The position numbers were made by a program, and so were the translations under genes. This document shows positions 53,649 through 63,115 of a DNA stretch of 64,000 bases, piece by piece. Every line of letters starts with the position of its first letter. Position 1 is the first letter of the stretch. The notes under the pieces are model-generated. The model saw only the letters and a list, made by a program, of their open reading frames with translations. It did not search any database and was not told where the DNA came from. The DNA comes from Nitrosomonas sp. (GTDB taxonomy: Bacteria > Pseudomonadota > Gammaproteobacteria > Burkholderiales > Nitrosomonadaceae), in the NCBI RefSeq assembly GCF_020852615.1, contig NZ_JADZAJ010000023.1:1-64000 (forward strand), in the 5' to 3' direction.

Positions 53649-53748
53649 GTGAAGGATTTTTATTTTTACAGAACAGGTACGCCAGGGTGGCGATGCTGCA
53701 TATCTGCAAAACCGGGCTGCAGAACTTAAGGGAGTATATTTCAGCAGC

Positions 53749-54228
53749 TTATTTCGGTCTGTTCTCGATTCGGGTGTACCACCCCTGATAAACTTCGTCC
53801 GGCCACAGGGATTTAATCCAGACCAGGATGTCATCAATCTCCTGATCTTTCAGGATTCCCGCCCAGCCGGGCATGCGTCCTTCCCCCGGAGGGCCACCGT
53901 TCAGAATGAAGTTTTTCAATTCTTCTGTGGAATGGTGCCAGGCATGCGCCGTTCCATTCAGAGGCGGGGGCGGGTATCTGCCATTCTCCAGGGGCTTGCG
54001 CCAGTCTGGAGTGCCTTCTGCGTTCCGGCCATGGCATACCGCACAATTTTTCCGGAAAAGCGCCTGTCCGCGCGCCATTTGTTCAGGATCAAAATTTCGA
54101 ACAATTTGTTCAGCGGAATTTCTGCCTAAAATCTGATCCAGTGTGCTGCCTGCCGTCAGAGGGCCGGTTTGTTCCGAGCAGGCAGCAGTAAGGAGCAGTG
54201 ATACAAGCGCTGTGATTCTTACGGACAT
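53749..54228 (-). CDS. Class I cytochrome c lipoprotein
   Basis: A 159-residue mono-heme cytochrome c. A lipoprotein-type signal ends at LTAAC (Cys17), placing it on the outside of a membrane. The heme site is Cys62-Ala-Val-Cys65-His66, and the distal ligand is probably the methionine in GEGRMPGWAG. The C-terminal helix contains EIDDILVWIKSLW, typical of the class. It would be an electron carrier. The ATG at 54228 was preferred over a GTG one codon before. Its start lies 5 bp from the end of the upstream DUF411 gene, so the two are co-transcribed. Partners are unknown. Confidence 0.88.
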   Translation of the reverse strand: MSVRITALVSLLLTAACSEQTGPLTAGSTLDQILGRNSAEQIVRNFDPEQMARGQALFRKNCAVCHGRNAEGTPDWRKPLENGRYPPPPLNGTAHAWHHSTEELKNFILNGGPPGEGRMPGWAGILKDQEIDDILVWIKSLWPDEVYQGWYTRIENRPK

Positions 54229-54232
54229 CACG

Positions 54233-54763
54233 TTATTTAAGTTTCAGAATAGATTGGGTTGTGTTACTTTCGGATGCCTTCTCTGCCGGTTGGGGTTTAT
54301 CCGGGCCGTATCGATTATAAATCTCTGCGGCGCTGCGCTTGTCTCCGGGTTTTCTGATCAGGAGTACGTTATAGGTGTCAACCCGCCCGGTTTCCATGCC
54401 AGGAGAACCATGTGGCATGCCGGGGGCTGATAATCCAACTGCGCGGGGACGTTCTTTCAGAAGCTGTTTGACGTCGCTGGCAGGGACATGTCCTTCTATG
54501 GCATAACCATCAATCATGGCGGTATGGCATGAACCAAGCTCGGGAAGGATACCGGCCTCTGCTCTGGTTTCATCGTTACCGGTATCGTGGATGTTGACGG
54601 TAAATCCGTTGTCGCGCATGTGATCAACCCATTTGGCACAACAGCCGCAGGTTGGACTTTTATACACTTCGACGGTTGTTGTTGCTGCAGCCACGCCGGC
54701 AACTCCTGCTAATACAGCAGTCAGTAAGGAACGGGTAAAAAATCGGTTGAATTGTATTTTCAT
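54233..54763 (-). CDS. DUF411 metal-binding protein, exported
   Basis: A 176-residue periplasmic protein. The signal peptide (about 1-26, RSLLTAVLAGVAGVAAA) precedes the DUF411 core: VEVYKSPTCGCCAKW with Cys39, Cys41 and Cys42, then ELGSCHTAMIDGYAIEGHVP and PGMPHGSPGME. DUF411 proteins are found with copper and metal resistance genes and the cysteines and methionines are likely metal ligands. The ATG at 54763 follows TTGGAGAG; a longer frame to 54823 lacks this and disrupts the signal. It is upstream of a cytochrome c gene in one operon. Confidence 0.88.
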   Translation of the reverse strand: MKIQFNRFFTRSLLTAVLAGVAGVAAATTTVEVYKSPTCGCCAKWVDHMRDNGFTVNIHDTGNDETRAEAGILPELGSCHTAMIDGYAIEGHVPASDVKQLLKERPRAVGLSAPGMPHGSPGMETGRVDTYNVLLIRKPGDKRSAAEIYNRYGPDKPQPAEKASESNTTQSILKLK

Positions 54764-55165
54764 TTGCTCTCCAATAATCTTGCCATGCATTTGTTTGCAA
54801 CGACCAGGGAAGACAGGCAGCACTAAACGCTTGCTTTATGCCGGTTTGAGAAAGAATAACGCTGGCTTCCGGTCAGTTTGACCATAAGCGTGCAGATAAT
54901 GTTCTTCCTCATCCCTGGCGAGTCAACTGTTGCATTGCTATAATTTTTATTTGTTCAAATTGCTATGATTCAAGGGGTAAAACCTTGAAGATGTAACTAT
55001 AACTGACTTTCTCTTTTTCCTGTCCCGGATAGGCAGGGAGAGCGGGCGGTTCTGTTTTTATACCCGTCTTGTCTTATATGAACGTTTCTTCCTCTGCTTT
55101 TCTCCGGAACGGGGAGCTCTGGCAGTTTTTTAACAGTATTTTTGTTAGGCACCTTGTAAATTCAT
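54764..55165. other. Divergent promoter region of DUF411 and ttcA
   Basis: 402 bp without a gene. A TATAAT hexamer at 54939-54944 (plus strand) could be a -10 element, with only a poor -35 (TGGCGA). A weak GC hairpin at about 55105-55120 is followed by TTTTTT near 55130. No gene or RNA was recognised. Confidence 0.4.
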
Positions 55166-56110
55166 ATGATTACGGATGCGTTTTCCAGAAAATCCGAATA
55201 TAACGCGAACAAGCTGCATAAAAGGCTGAGGCGTCTTGTTGGCTCTGCCATTGCCGATTTCAATATGATTGAGAACGGTGATCGAGTTATGGTATGCCTG
55301 TCCGGCGGCAAGGACAGCTATGCACTGCTGGATATTTTGCATAACTTGCAAGTGCATGCGCCACTGGATTTTGAGCTGATTGCTGTCAACCTGGATCAAA
55401 AGCAGCCTGGTTTTCCTGAGCATGTGCTGCCCGGTTATCTGACGGAAATAAATATGCCTTTCCGTATCGTCGAGCAGGATACCTACAGCGTTGTAAAGCG
55501 GGTGATTGCCGAGGGAAAAACAACTTGCAGTCTGTGTTCCCGTCTGCGCAGGGGGGTGCTGTACCGGGTGGCGACTGAACTGGGTGCCACCAAGATCGCG
55601 CTGGGCCACCATCGTGATGATATTCTGGAAACTTTTTTTCTGAATATGTTTTATGGTGGAAAGCTGAAAGCGATGCCTCCCAAGCTGGTGAGTGACGATG
55701 GATGTCATGTGGTGATTCGTCCGCTGGCGTACTGCAAGGAGAAAGATCTGGCAGCTTATGCCCGGTTAGCGCAATTTCCCATTATTCCCTGTAATTTATG
55801 CGGTTCACAGCCCAATATGCAGCGGCAGGTAATCAAGGAAATGATGCAGCAATGGGATAAAAAACATCCCGGCCGGCTTGAGACGATGTTTACGGCTTTA
55901 CAGAATATTCAGCTTTCACATCTGGCAGATACCCGCCGGTATGATTTTGCCGGGCTCAAACCGCTTGGTATTGCAACTGAGGAGGGCGATAAAGCATTTG
56001 ATGAAGAGCCCCTTCCCGCTATGCCGGCAGGTACAGACCATGGCGATGACGCTGTACCTGAACAGGAAGTCGGGTACCGTGCCGAGGCTGTCCGGGACGG
56101 GGCGATATAA
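55166..56110 (+). CDS. ttcA: tRNA 2-thiocytidine(32) synthetase
   Basis: TtcA adds sulfur to cytidine 32 of some tRNAs using ATP and an iron-sulfur cluster. The 314-residue protein carries the PP-loop SGGKDS (46-51) in [18 protein letters not shown], and two CxxC pairs: CSLC (Cys121/Cys124) and CNLC (Cys209/Cys212), which bind the cluster. [21 protein letters not shown] is a typical following segment. The length is normal for the family. It is convergent with lipA. Confidence 0.93.
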   Translation: MITDAFSRKSEYNANKLHKRLRRLVGSAIADFNMIENGDRVMVCLSGGKDSYALLDILHNLQVHAPLDFELIAVNLDQKQPGFPEHVLPGYLTEINMPFRIVEQDTYSVVKRVIAEGKTTCSLCSRLRRGVLYRVATELGATKIALGHHRDDILETFFLNMFYGGKLKAMPPKLVSDDGCHVVIRPLAYCKEKDLAAYARLAQFPIIPCNLCGSQPNMQRQVIKEMMQQWDKKHPGRLETMFTALQNIQLSHLADTRRYDFAGLKPLGIATEEGDKAFDEEPLPAMPAGTDHGDDAVPEQEVGYRAEAVRDGAI

Positions 56111-56142
56111 ATTAACCGCGGATCATTTCCTGATCGGCGTTC

Positions 56143-57087
56143 TTACTCAATGCCGGCTTCATGCGCCTGCTGATCGGCATGATAGCTTGAACGCACCATT
56201 GGACCACAGGCGGCGTGGCTGAATCCGAAGTTTGTGGCAATGCGTTCAAATGACTTGAAATCTTCGGGTGAAACATAGCGCATGACGGGGTGATGCCCCT
56301 TGCTGGGTTGCAAATACTGGCCGATGGTTAGCATATCAACCTGATGTGCACGCAAATCCCGCATCACCTCGATAATTTCCTCATTGGTTTCCCCCAGCCC
56401 CAGCATCAGACCGGACTTGGTCGGGATATGAGGGAAAGCTGCCTTGAAATCCCTGAGTAATTGTAATGAGTGTGCGTAGTCTGCGCCTGGCCGGCACTGT
56501 TTGTACAGGCGTGGTACGGTTTCAAGGTTGTGGTTCATCACATCAGGCGGACAGGCAGACAGCCTGTCCAGTGCAATTTCCAGTCTGCCGCGAAAATCGG
56601 GGACAAGAATCTCGATCCGTGTTTGTGGCGACTGGGCGCGAATCGCGCGGATGCAATCTGCAAAGTGCTGCGCGCCACCGTCCCTGAGATCATCACGATC
56701 TACGCTGGTGATGACGACATAATTAAGCTTTAGCACCGCGATGGAATTTGCCAGATGCATCGGCTCATCGGGATCAGGAGCGTGAGGCCGGCCATGCGCC
56801 ACATCACAGAATGGACAGCGTCTGGTGCACAAATCACCGAGGATCATGAAGGTTGCCGTACCGCGGCCGAAACATTCACCGATATTCGGACAGGAAGCTT
56901 CCTCGCAGACCGTGTGTAATTTATTCTCACGCAGCAGGCGTTTTACTTCCTGATACCGCTGGCTGTTGGGGGAGCGCACGCGAATCCAGGAAGGTTTGCG
57001 CAAGAGCTGGCCGGATTGTTCCAGATCGATTTTGACCGGGTTGCGTGCCGTTTTGGCGGCACCTCGTTGATGGGTGTCAGCGGTCAT
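56143..57087 (-). CDS. lipA: Lipoyl synthase
   Basis: A radical SAM enzyme that inserts sulfur at C6 and C8 of octanoyl chains on lipoyl domains. The 314 residues show the auxiliary-cluster cysteines [12 protein letters not shown], the radical SAM motif CTRRCPFC, and the terminal RSSYHADQ. Sulfur donor function uses the auxiliary cluster. The gene overlaps lipB by 11 bp. Order ybeD-lipB-lipA is the normal pathway layout for making lipoate on pyruvate and 2-oxoglutarate dehydrogenases. It is convergent with ttcA. Confidence 0.96.
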   Translation of the reverse strand: MTADTHQRGAAKTARNPVKIDLEQSGQLLRKPSWIRVRSPNSQRYQEVKRLLRENKLHTVCEEASCPNIGECFGRGTATFMILGDLCTRRCPFCDVAHGRPHAPDPDEPMHLANSIAVLKLNYVVITSVDRDDLRDGGAQHFADCIRAIRAQSPQTRIEILVPDFRGRLEIALDRLSACPPDVMNHNLETVPRLYKQCRPGADYAHSLQLLRDFKAAFPHIPTKSGLMLGLGETNEEIIEVMRDLRAHQVDMLTIGQYLQPSKGHHPVMRYVSPEDFKSFERIATNFGFSHAACGPMVRSSYHADQQAHEAGIE

Positions 57088-57721
57088 GAGAATGACTGTC
57101 CTTTGTTGTATATTGAGTTAGTTGAGCAATAAAATGTTGTGCCAGCTTGCCGGCGAGTATTTCTTTGCCGTCAGTGATGCCAAGCTCTTTTGCCTGTGTA
57201 ACACGCAAACCGTGATAGCCGCAGGGGTTGATTGCTGTGAAGGGCGCAAGATCCATGTCGGCATTGAAGGCTATCCCGTGATAGCAGGCTCCGCGCCGAA
57301 TTTTCAGCCCCAAAGAGGCAATTTTGGCACCGTTGACGTAGACACCGGGAGCTTCCTCGCTGCCTTGTGCAACGACACCGTATTCGTCCAGCAAGTCTAT
57401 CACGGCCCCCTCCATTTTTCTGACCAGTTGCCGGATATACAGCTGCCGGCGGTGCAGGTCCAGTAACAGGTAGAGAATGACCTGTCCCGGGCCGTGATAG
57501 GTGATTTGTCCACCACGGTCGGTTCTGATAACCGGGATCTGGCTGGGGAAAAGCAGGTGTTCAGGTTTTCCGGCGATGCCTTGAGTATAAACAGACGGAT
57601 GTTCCAGCAGCCAGATTTCATCAGGCGTTTCACGGGTACGCTGTGCCGTAAACTCCTTCATGGCCTGCCAGGTGGTGAGGTATTCGACTACCCCCATATT
57701 TTTCACAGTTACGGTAAGCAT
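57077..57721 (-). CDS. lipB: Octanoyl-[ACP]:protein N-octanoyltransferase
   Basis: This enzyme transfers octanoate from acyl carrier protein to lipoyl domains, the first step of lipoate synthesis. The 214-residue protein contains [58 protein letters not shown] (catalytic lysine region) and [17 protein letters not shown] with the catalytic cysteine. It overlaps lipA by 11 bp. A stable hairpin lies 26 bp ahead of its start codon, in the gap behind ybeD. Confidence 0.95.
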   Translation of the reverse strand: MLTVTVKNMGVVEYLTTWQAMKEFTAQRTRETPDEIWLLEHPSVYTQGIAGKPEHLLFPSQIPVIRTDRGGQITYHGPGQVILYLLLDLHRRQLYIRQLVRKMEGAVIDLLDEYGVVAQGSEEAPGVYVNGAKIASLGLKIRRGACYHGIAFNADMDLAPFTAINPCGYHGLRVTQAKELGITDGKEILAGKLAQHFIAQLTQYTTKDSHSHDR

Positions 57722-57746
57722 GCTGTCTGTTGTCTGTTTTTTCCTT

Positions 57747-57772
57747 ATGCCGGTGTTTCACCGGCATTTTTC
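57747..57772. other. Strong hairpin in the ybeD-lipB gap
   Basis: A perfect 9-bp stem, ATGCCGGTG with CACCGGCAT, closes a 3-nt loop. A TTTTT run follows on the plus strand only, so for the lip genes it is not a normal terminator. It could be a terminator for antisense transcripts or an intercistronic structure ahead of the lipB ribosome binding region. Confidence 0.5.
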
Positions 57773-57781
57773 AGAGAATCC

Positions 57782-58045
57782 CTAGAGCAACATGGTTACC
57801 ATTGGATGATCGTGCAGTGCCTGATAGAGAGAATCCAGCTGTGTGCGTGAAGTAGCCTGGATGGTGCAGGTAAGGCTCAGATAGGTACCACTTTTACTGG
57901 TTCGAACTTCGAGGGTGGTATCGTCAAAATCAGGTGCGTGAGTTTTAACAATGGTCAGGACAGTTTGAGTGAATCCCTGTTGTGATTTTCCCATGATTTT
58001 TATCGGAAAATCACATGGGTATTCAATGAGAGATTCTTCTTTCAT
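57782..58045 (-). CDS. ybeD: YbeD/DUF493 family protein
   Basis: An 87-residue protein of the DUF493 (YbeD) family, an ACT-like small protein. It begins MKEESLIEYPCDFPIKIMG, the usual YbeD start, and ends HDHPMVTMLL. The molecular role is unknown; it commonly lies before lipB and is co-transcribed with dacA/dacC. It overlaps the upstream aminotransferase gene by 4 bp. A hairpin separates it from lipB. Confidence 0.9.
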   Translation of the reverse strand: MKEESLIEYPCDFPIKIMGKSQQGFTQTVLTIVKTHAPDFDDTTLEVRTSKSGTYLSLTCTIQATSRTQLDSLYQALHDHPMVTMLL

Positions 58046-58914
58046 GAAGCTGTGTTATCAGTTGAAGTATGTCCGCGCATTACTTCCAGTTTGTATGCCT
58101 GGTAGAGCCTGTCCAACTGCCTGAAAACCGGGCCGGGTACCCCGTTGCTGACGGGTTGCCCATCCAGCCGTGTGATTGGGAGAATTTCCTTGGTGGAGGA
58201 AGTCAGCATGATTTCCTGTGCGGTGCGTAATTCAAGTTCAGATATATCTCGGACAGCGTGTGGGATGCCGTGTGTTTCAGCCAGTTCCAATACGACATCG
58301 TAGGTGATGCCGGGCAAGATGCGGTGATCTTTAGGAGGGGTCAGCAGCAGATTATCTTTTACGATAAAAATATTACTGGCGGCCCCTTCGGTCAGTAAGC
58401 CATCACGCAGCAGAATGGCTTCTGTGGTCTGTGCATCTACGGCAAGCTGACGTAGCAGAATGTTGGGCAGCAGCGAGATAGCTTTGATATCGCAGCGTCC
58501 CCAGCGATTATCCCGGGCGGTGATTGCCGAAACACCGGAAACGAGCAACTCTCCAGGAGGTGTCATTAGCGGGTTGCTCATGATAAAGACGGTAGGTGTG
58601 GCTCCGCGGGGGAATGCGTGATCGCGTTTTGCCACTCCGCGGGTAATATGCAGGTAAAGGTATTGATCACTACCTTCATTTAGCTCAATGATGCGTTCAA
58701 TCAAATCAGCCCACTGTTCCTCTGAATGGGGATTCTGGAGACGTATGCCATCCAGACTGTGCTGCAGCCGGGAAAGATGTTCACCCAGCCGGAACGGTTT
58801 ACGTGAATAAACCGGTATGACTTCGTAAACACCATCACCAAAGATGAAACCTCTGTCCAATACGGGGACAGTTGCCTGTTCTATCGGTAAGAATCTGCCG
58901 TTGAGGTAAATCAT
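58042..58914 (-). CDS. dat: D-amino acid aminotransferase
   Basis: A pyridoxal-phosphate enzyme of fold type IV converting D-alanine and other D-amino acids with 2-oxoacids. The 290-residue protein contains LDRGFIFGDGVYEVIPVY, HITRGVAKRDHAFP, the phosphate-binding pocket RWGRCDIKAISLLPN with the cofactor lysine, and EGAASNIFIVKD. D-glutamate or D-alanine supply for cell-wall building is the likely use, which fits its place between a penicillin-binding protein gene and ybeD. A branched-chain aminotransferase assignment is less likely because of neighbours. Confidence 0.88.
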   Translation of the reverse strand: MIYLNGRFLPIEQATVPVLDRGFIFGDGVYEVIPVYSRKPFRLGEHLSRLQHSLDGIRLQNPHSEEQWADLIERIIELNEGSDQYLYLHITRGVAKRDHAFPRGATPTVFIMSNPLMTPPGELLVSGVSAITARDNRWGRCDIKAISLLPNILLRQLAVDAQTTEAILLRDGLLTEGAASNIFIVKDNLLLTPPKDHRILPGITYDVVLELAETHGIPHAVRDISELELRTAQEIMLTSSTKEILPITRLDGQPVSNGVPGPVFRQLDRLYQAYKLEVMRGHTSTDNTAS

Positions 58915-58937
58915 GTCTATTTTTTTATTATCCGAGT

Positions 58938-60059
58938 TCAGTTGAACAGCATTTTCAGGTTATCCCAGGAACGCCCGAGGAAATTGGCGGTATCAACCGT
59001 TTCCAGGGCAACCAGAGGGTAGGTGGCAATTTCCTGTCCATCCAGGACAAATTTTACTGCGCCTACTTCCTGACCCTGGCTGATTGGGGCAATAAGTGGC
59101 TGGCGGTATTCCATCCGGGCTTTTAATCCTCCCACCTTGCCCTTGGGAAGAGAGAAATAAATATCCCGGTCAAACCCGACTTTAAGCTTGTTTTGTTCAC
59201 CTTTCCAGATTTGGACATTGGCGACAGGCTGATCTTTTTTATAGGGGTGGGCGGTATCAAAAAACTGGAATCCGTAATTCAGCAGACGCTGGCTTTCAAT
59301 ACTGCGAGCGTTGGGTGAGGCGGTGCCCATGACTACAGAGATAAGGCGTCGCTGGTCACGTTTTGCCGATGTCACCAGACAGTAACCGGCGGCTTCTGTC
59401 CATCCTGTTTTCATTCCATCAACATTGGGATCTGTCCACAGCAGGCGATTGCGGTTTTGCTGAGTGATGCCATTGTATTTATACTCTCGCATGGAATAGA
59501 GCGGGTAGTGCTCCGGGTATTCTCTGATAATGGCTGCTGCCAGTAATGCCAGATCATATGCGGTACTGTAGTGCTCGGGGTGCGTTAGTCCGGTTGAATT
59601 CATGAAATGCGTATTGTGCATACCCAGACGTTTGGCTTCCTCATTCATCATGTGTACAAACAGATCTTCCGAACCGGCGATCAGTTCTGCCAGCGCAACA
59701 CAGGCATCATTACCTGACTGGATGATTACACCATGAATCAGTTCATTAACTGTTACCGGTTTGTTGGGCTCAATGAACATGCGCGAACCCACCATACGCC
59801 AGGATCGATTGGAAACAGGAACAACCTGATCCATTTTTATGCGCTCCTGTTTCAGTGCAGAGAAGACGACGTAAGCTGTCATCAGCTTGGTGAGCGAGGC
59901 GGGATCCAGTCGCTCGTGCGGATTGGAGCTGGCGAGTGTCTGTCCGCTGTGAAAATCAGTCAGAATGAATGATTTGGCCGCGACTGCCAGTTCCGGTTGC
60001 TGTGACCATGCCGGAGAAGCCAATACCAGTAAAAACAGAGAAAGAATGAGTTGTTTCAT
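58938..60059 (-). CDS. dacC: D-alanyl-D-alanine carboxypeptidase (penicillin-binding protein 5/6 type)
   Basis: A periplasmic enzyme that trims the terminal D-alanine from peptidoglycan pentapeptides. The 373-residue protein has a signal peptide (about 1-18, LILSLFLLVLASPAWS), the serine SxxK motif in LDPASLTKLM, SGN in IQSGNDACVALAELI and KTG in GMKTGWTEAAGYCLV. The C-terminal domain ends with a helix for membrane attachment. The symbol could also be dacA; the two are not separable here. The start at 60059 leaves a normal signal peptide; a frame to 60095 is possible. First gene of the dacC-dat-ybeD-lipB-lipA series. Confidence 0.93.
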   Translation of the reverse strand: MKQLILSLFLLVLASPAWSQQPELAVAAKSFILTDFHSGQTLASSNPHERLDPASLTKLMTAYVVFSALKQERIKMDQVVPVSNRSWRMVGSRMFIEPNKPVTVNELIHGVIIQSGNDACVALAELIAGSEDLFVHMMNEEAKRLGMHNTHFMNSTGLTHPEHYSTAYDLALLAAAIIREYPEHYPLYSMREYKYNGITQQNRNRLLWTDPNVDGMKTGWTEAAGYCLVTSAKRDQRRLISVVMGTASPNARSIESQRLLNYGFQFFDTAHPYKKDQPVANVQIWKGEQNKLKVGFDRDIYFSLPKGKVGGLKARMEYRQPLIAPISQGQEVGAVKFVLDGQEIATYPLVALETVDTANFLGRSWDNLKMLFN

Positions 60060-60176
60060 GGGGATCAGCAAAAGCTTAATTATAACCTGCGTCATAGATT
60101 TGTTGAATTGAACGGTGTGAGTTTGTCAGTGATGGTTATTATTTGACGAAGCGGCAGTTTTTACCCGCCTCCCGAT

Positions 60177-60205
60177 TTGACTTTGTTCGCAGGGTAATTC
60201 ATAAT
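60177..60205 (+). promoter_or_regulatory. Sigma-70 promoter for rplM-rpsI
   Basis: TTGACT (60177-60182), a 17-nt spacer and CATAAT (60200-60205). A start near 60212 would give a leader of about 33 nt before the GTG of rplM. The consensus match and spacing are strong, and the position suits a highly expressed ribosomal operon. Confidence 0.7.
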
Positions 60206-60244
60206 CCGCGGTTATCTTGTACCATAAAAACAAAAGGAAAATTA

Positions 60245-60679
60245 GTGAAAACTTTTTCTGCCAAGCCACATGAAGTGAATCATGAGTGGTTTGTGGTTGA
60301 TGCAACTGATAAAGTTCTGGGCAGGCTGGCTGCAGCAATTGCTCACCGCCTGCGTGGCAAACATAAGCCTATTTATACGCCACACGTTGATACAGGCGAT
60401 TATATCGTGGTTATTAACGCCGACAGGATAAGAGTTACCGGTAATAAGGCTGAAGATAAAAAATATTATCGCCATAGCGGTTACCCCGGTGGGATTTACG
60501 AGACTACTTTCAAAAAAATGCATGAGCGTTTTCCTGCCAGGCCGCTTGAAAAGGCGGTAAAGGGCATGTTGCCTAAAGGCCCGCTTGGCTATGCCATGAT
60601 AAAAAAATTGAAGGTTTATGCTGGAAATGTTCACCCTCATGCGGCTCAGCAACCGCAGTCACTTGAAATTAACGCTTAA
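60245..60679 (+). CDS. rplM: 50S ribosomal protein L13
   Basis: A 144-residue ribosomal protein that binds 23S rRNA early in assembly of the large subunit. It reads [28 protein letters not shown], as in L13 of betaproteobacteria, and contains [18 protein letters not shown] and [20 protein letters not shown]. The start is GTG at 60245 with AAGGAAA upstream; this gives the normal length of about 142, whereas the longer frame from 60143 would add 34 residues. It is followed after 11 bp by rpsI. Confidence 0.97.
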   Translation: MKTFSAKPHEVNHEWFVVDATDKVLGRLAAAIAHRLRGKHKPIYTPHVDTGDYIVVINADRIRVTGNKAEDKKYYRHSGYPGGIYETTFKKMHERFPARPLEKAVKGMLPKGPLGYAMIKKLKVYAGNVHPHAAQQPQSLEINA

Positions 60680-60690
60680 TCCAACCAGTC

Positions 60691-61083
60691 ATGGCTATTC
60701 AATATAACTACGGAACCGGTCGCAGAAAAAGTTCAGTTGCACGAGTTTTTATTAAACCGGGCACAGGTGTCATTACAGTAAATCATAAACCCGCTGACGA
60801 GTATTTTTCCCGCGAAACAGGGCGTATGATCATTCGTCAGCCTCTGGAGCTGACTGGAAACACCTCTAATTTTGATGTTATGGTAAATATCCATGGCGGA
60901 GGAGAATCAGGACAGGCCGGTGCGGTCAGACATGGCATAACCCGTGCATTAATCGATTACGATGAAACACTGAAGCCGGCCCTGAGTAAAGCTGGTTTTG
61001 TAACGAGGGATGCACGCGAGGTGGAGCGGAAAAAAGTTGGTTTGCGTAAGGCGAGACGCCGCAAGCAGTTCTCCAAGCGGTGA
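60691..61083 (+). CDS. rpsI: 30S ribosomal protein S9
   Basis: A 130-residue protein of the small subunit, whose C-terminal tail reaches the P-site tRNA. It has the S9 signatures [38 protein letters not shown] and the terminal [11 protein letters not shown]. The tail is intact. It follows rplM by 11 bp as in most bacteria, and its transcript ends in a clear terminator at 61111. Confidence 0.98.
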   Translation: MAIQYNYGTGRRKSSVARVFIKPGTGVITVNHKPADEYFSRETGRMIIRQPLELTGNTSNFDVMVNIHGGGESGQAGAVRHGITRALIDYDETLKPALSKAGFVTRDAREVERKKVGLRKARRRKQFSKR

Positions 61084-61110
61084 TGGTCATTATTTGCAGA
61101 ACAAATTGAA

Positions 61111-61138
61111 AAGCCGCCCTTTTATGGGCGGCTTTTTT
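61111..61138 (+). terminator. Rho-independent terminator after rpsI
   Basis: AAGCCGCCC (61111-61119), a 6-nt loop and GGGCGGCTT (61126-61134), then TTTT. A textbook terminator that separates the ribosomal operon from argC. Confidence 0.92.
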
Positions 61139-61221
61139 GTATCAGATTTTGTAGTATGTTGCGATTGAGCGGCAGCAATTCCCGGATAAATAATTAACTT
61201 CTTGGTTGTTAATTTTCAAAG

Positions 61222-62250
61222 ATGATCAATGTTGGTATCGTAGGTGGGACAGGTTACACAGGTGTTGAGCTGCTGCGTATTCTTGTGCAGCATCCGAAAG
61301 TAAAAATTAAAGTTATTACATCGCGGCAGGAAGCCGGGATCGGAGTAGATGAACTTTTCCCCAGCTTGCGCGGGCAAATTGCACTTAAATTCAGTGATCC
61401 GACCAGGGTGGATTTTGGAAAATGTGATGTTGTTTTTTTCGCAACACCAAATGGTATAGCTATGCAGCAAGCTGAGGCTTTACTGAATTCCGGAATAAAA
61501 ATCATTGATCTGGCGGCAGATTTCCGGATTAAGGATGTTGCGGAATGGGAAAAATGGTATGGCATGAAGCATGCCGCACCTGGGTTGGTAGCTGAGGCCG
61601 TTTATGGTTTACCTGAAGTGAATCGGGAGAAAATTCGGGGTGCACGCCTGATTGCCAATCCAGGCTGTTATCCGACAGCAGTACAGCTGGGTTTTATTCC
61701 GCTGGTTGAGGCGGGGGTGGTGGATATGGATCATCTGATTGCTGATACCAAATCGGGCGTATCCGGAGCGGGTCGCAAGGCTGAAATACATTCGCTGTAT
61801 GCGGAAGCTTCAGACAATTTCAAATCTTATGCAGTACCAGGTCATCGTCATTTGCCGGAGATCAGACAGGGCCTGTCTGAGAGAGCAAACAAGCCGATTG
61901 GATTGACTTTTGTACCTCACCTGACTCCCATGATTCGCGGAATTCATGCCACACTTTACGCCAGACTGACTGGGGATGTTGATTTGCAGTCCTTATACGA
62001 GAATCGTTACGCCAATGAGCCTTTTGTTGATGTTCTCCCGGCAGGCAGTCATCCGGAAACCCGTTCGGTGCGTGGTTCGAATTTCTGCAGGATTGCTGTC
62101 CATCGCCCGGGAAATGGCGATACGGTAGTGATACTCTCGGTTACGGATAATTTGGTTAAAGGCGCTGCAGGGCAAGCCGTTCAGAATATGAACATTATGT
62201 ATGCGCTACCTGAGACAACAGGAATCCGGCATGTTCCGCTGCTGCCTTAA
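61222..62250 (+). CDS. argC: N-acetyl-gamma-glutamyl-phosphate reductase
   Basis: The third enzyme of arginine synthesis, reducing N-acetylglutamyl phosphate with NADPH. The 342-residue protein opens with [20 protein letters not shown] (nucleotide motif) and carries the catalytic cysteine in [10 protein letters not shown], plus [10 protein letters not shown] and [15 protein letters not shown]. This is the long form of the family (about 340 residues). It stands about 80 bp after the rpsI terminator. An AT-rich stretch TTGAGC (61165), 16 nt, TAAATA could be its promoter. Confidence 0.96.
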   Translation: MINVGIVGGTGYTGVELLRILVQHPKVKIKVITSRQEAGIGVDELFPSLRGQIALKFSDPTRVDFGKCDVVFFATPNGIAMQQAEALLNSGIKIIDLAADFRIKDVAEWEKWYGMKHAAPGLVAEAVYGLPEVNREKIRGARLIANPGCYPTAVQLGFIPLVEAGVVDMDHLIADTKSGVSGAGRKAEIHSLYAEASDNFKSYAVPGHRHLPEIRQGLSERANKPIGLTFVPHLTPMIRGIHATLYARLTGDVDLQSLYENRYANEPFVDVLPAGSHPETRSVRGSNFCRIAVHRPGNGDTVVILSVTDNLVKGAAGQAVQNMNIMYALPETTGIRHVPLLP

Positions 62251-62347
62251 GTCGGCTATATTTTGCAGGTGAAATGGCAAAAACAATGCTGAGCTGTTAT
62301 TAAGGTATACGTAGAACTTCCATAAACTGCCAAGAACCGGGGGAAAA

Positions 62348-63115
62348 TTGCTGAATAACAAACAAAGCATTAGCGCGCCTAAACTGGTTGTGCGCCCCCA
62401 CGTCCCCTGGCACCGGCGTTTGCTGATGGTGTTATTGGGGTTGTCACTGGTAGCTCTACTGGCTTATGGCATGTATGTTGTCGGGCAGAATACGGCCAGG
62501 CCGGCAGATAATGTCACGAATGATCCTGCACTTGAGCAGATTCTTGAATCCAACAGCTGTCTGGAAAAATATGACACCGCGCTTTGCTCGCAGCTTGCAG
62601 AACTTGTCAGACAGCTGCAAATCAGTAATGCCACACGTGCTGATCTGGTAAAACAGGTCAAATCACTGGATGAAGAAAATGAACGGTTAAGAGAAGATTT
62701 AACCCTCTTTCAGCAGATGATTTCAGGAAATGAGGAATCTGCTGATATAGAGCTTGTTATTCACCGTTTTTCACTGGAAGCAGGCCAGCTTCCAGGCGAG
62801 TATCTGTACACTTTGTTGCTTGCCCAGGGGGGGCAGCGATCAAAAGAATTCAGTGGCAGACTCGAATTTGTGGTTGGATTACTCCAGAATGGTGAAGAGA
62901 AATTTATTTCACTGGTGGGTGAGAATGCCTCCAAGGAATTCCCAATCAGTTTCCGCTTTTATCACAGACTGGAGAAAAGCTTCCAGATACCGGCAGATAC
63001 GGCAGTAAAGAGTTTGCAGGTGCTTATTTATGAGAATGGTTCAAGTAAAGCCGTGTTGACGAAGACAATCCAGTTATCTCGCAAGGAATCGGAACATGTT
63101 CGGAAGAAAACATAA
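62348..63115 (+). CDS. DUF6776-like membrane protein
   Basis: A 255-residue protein with one N-terminal helix (about 24-46, LLMVLLGLSLVALLAYGMYVV), a coiled-coil segment (about 72-125, QLQISNATRADLVKQVKSLD) and a C-terminal beta-rich domain. Proteins of this shape are annotated DUF6776 in betaproteobacteria, next to bactofilins. The start is a TTG at 62348 directly behind GGGGG, as no ATG precedes the membrane segment. It overlaps the bactofilin gene by 20 bp, so the two are co-expressed. It is likely an inner-membrane anchor or partner of the bactofilin; this is inferred. Confidence 0.7.
   Translation: MLNNKQSISAPKLVVRPHVPWHRRLLMVLLGLSLVALLAYGMYVVGQNTARPADNVTNDPALEQILESNSCLEKYDTALCSQLAELVRQLQISNATRADLVKQVKSLDEENERLREDLTLFQQMISGNEESADIELVIHRFSLEAGQLPGEYLYTLLLAQGGQRSKEFSGRLEFVVGLLQNGEEKFISLVGENASKEFPISFRFYHRLEKSFQIPADTAVKSLQVLIYENGSSKAVLTKTIQLSRKESEHVRKKT

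Noticed and set aside
44352..53800. Attachment-site repeat of the tRNA-Arg 3' end at the island's right border
   Set aside because: No copy of TTCGAATCGTGCTGGGCGCG was found by reading 53580-53800; integration through this tRNA is unsupported.
54878..54900. TTGACC with GATAAT before ttcA as a promoter
   Set aside because: The spacer is only 11 nt, too short for a sigma-70 promoter.
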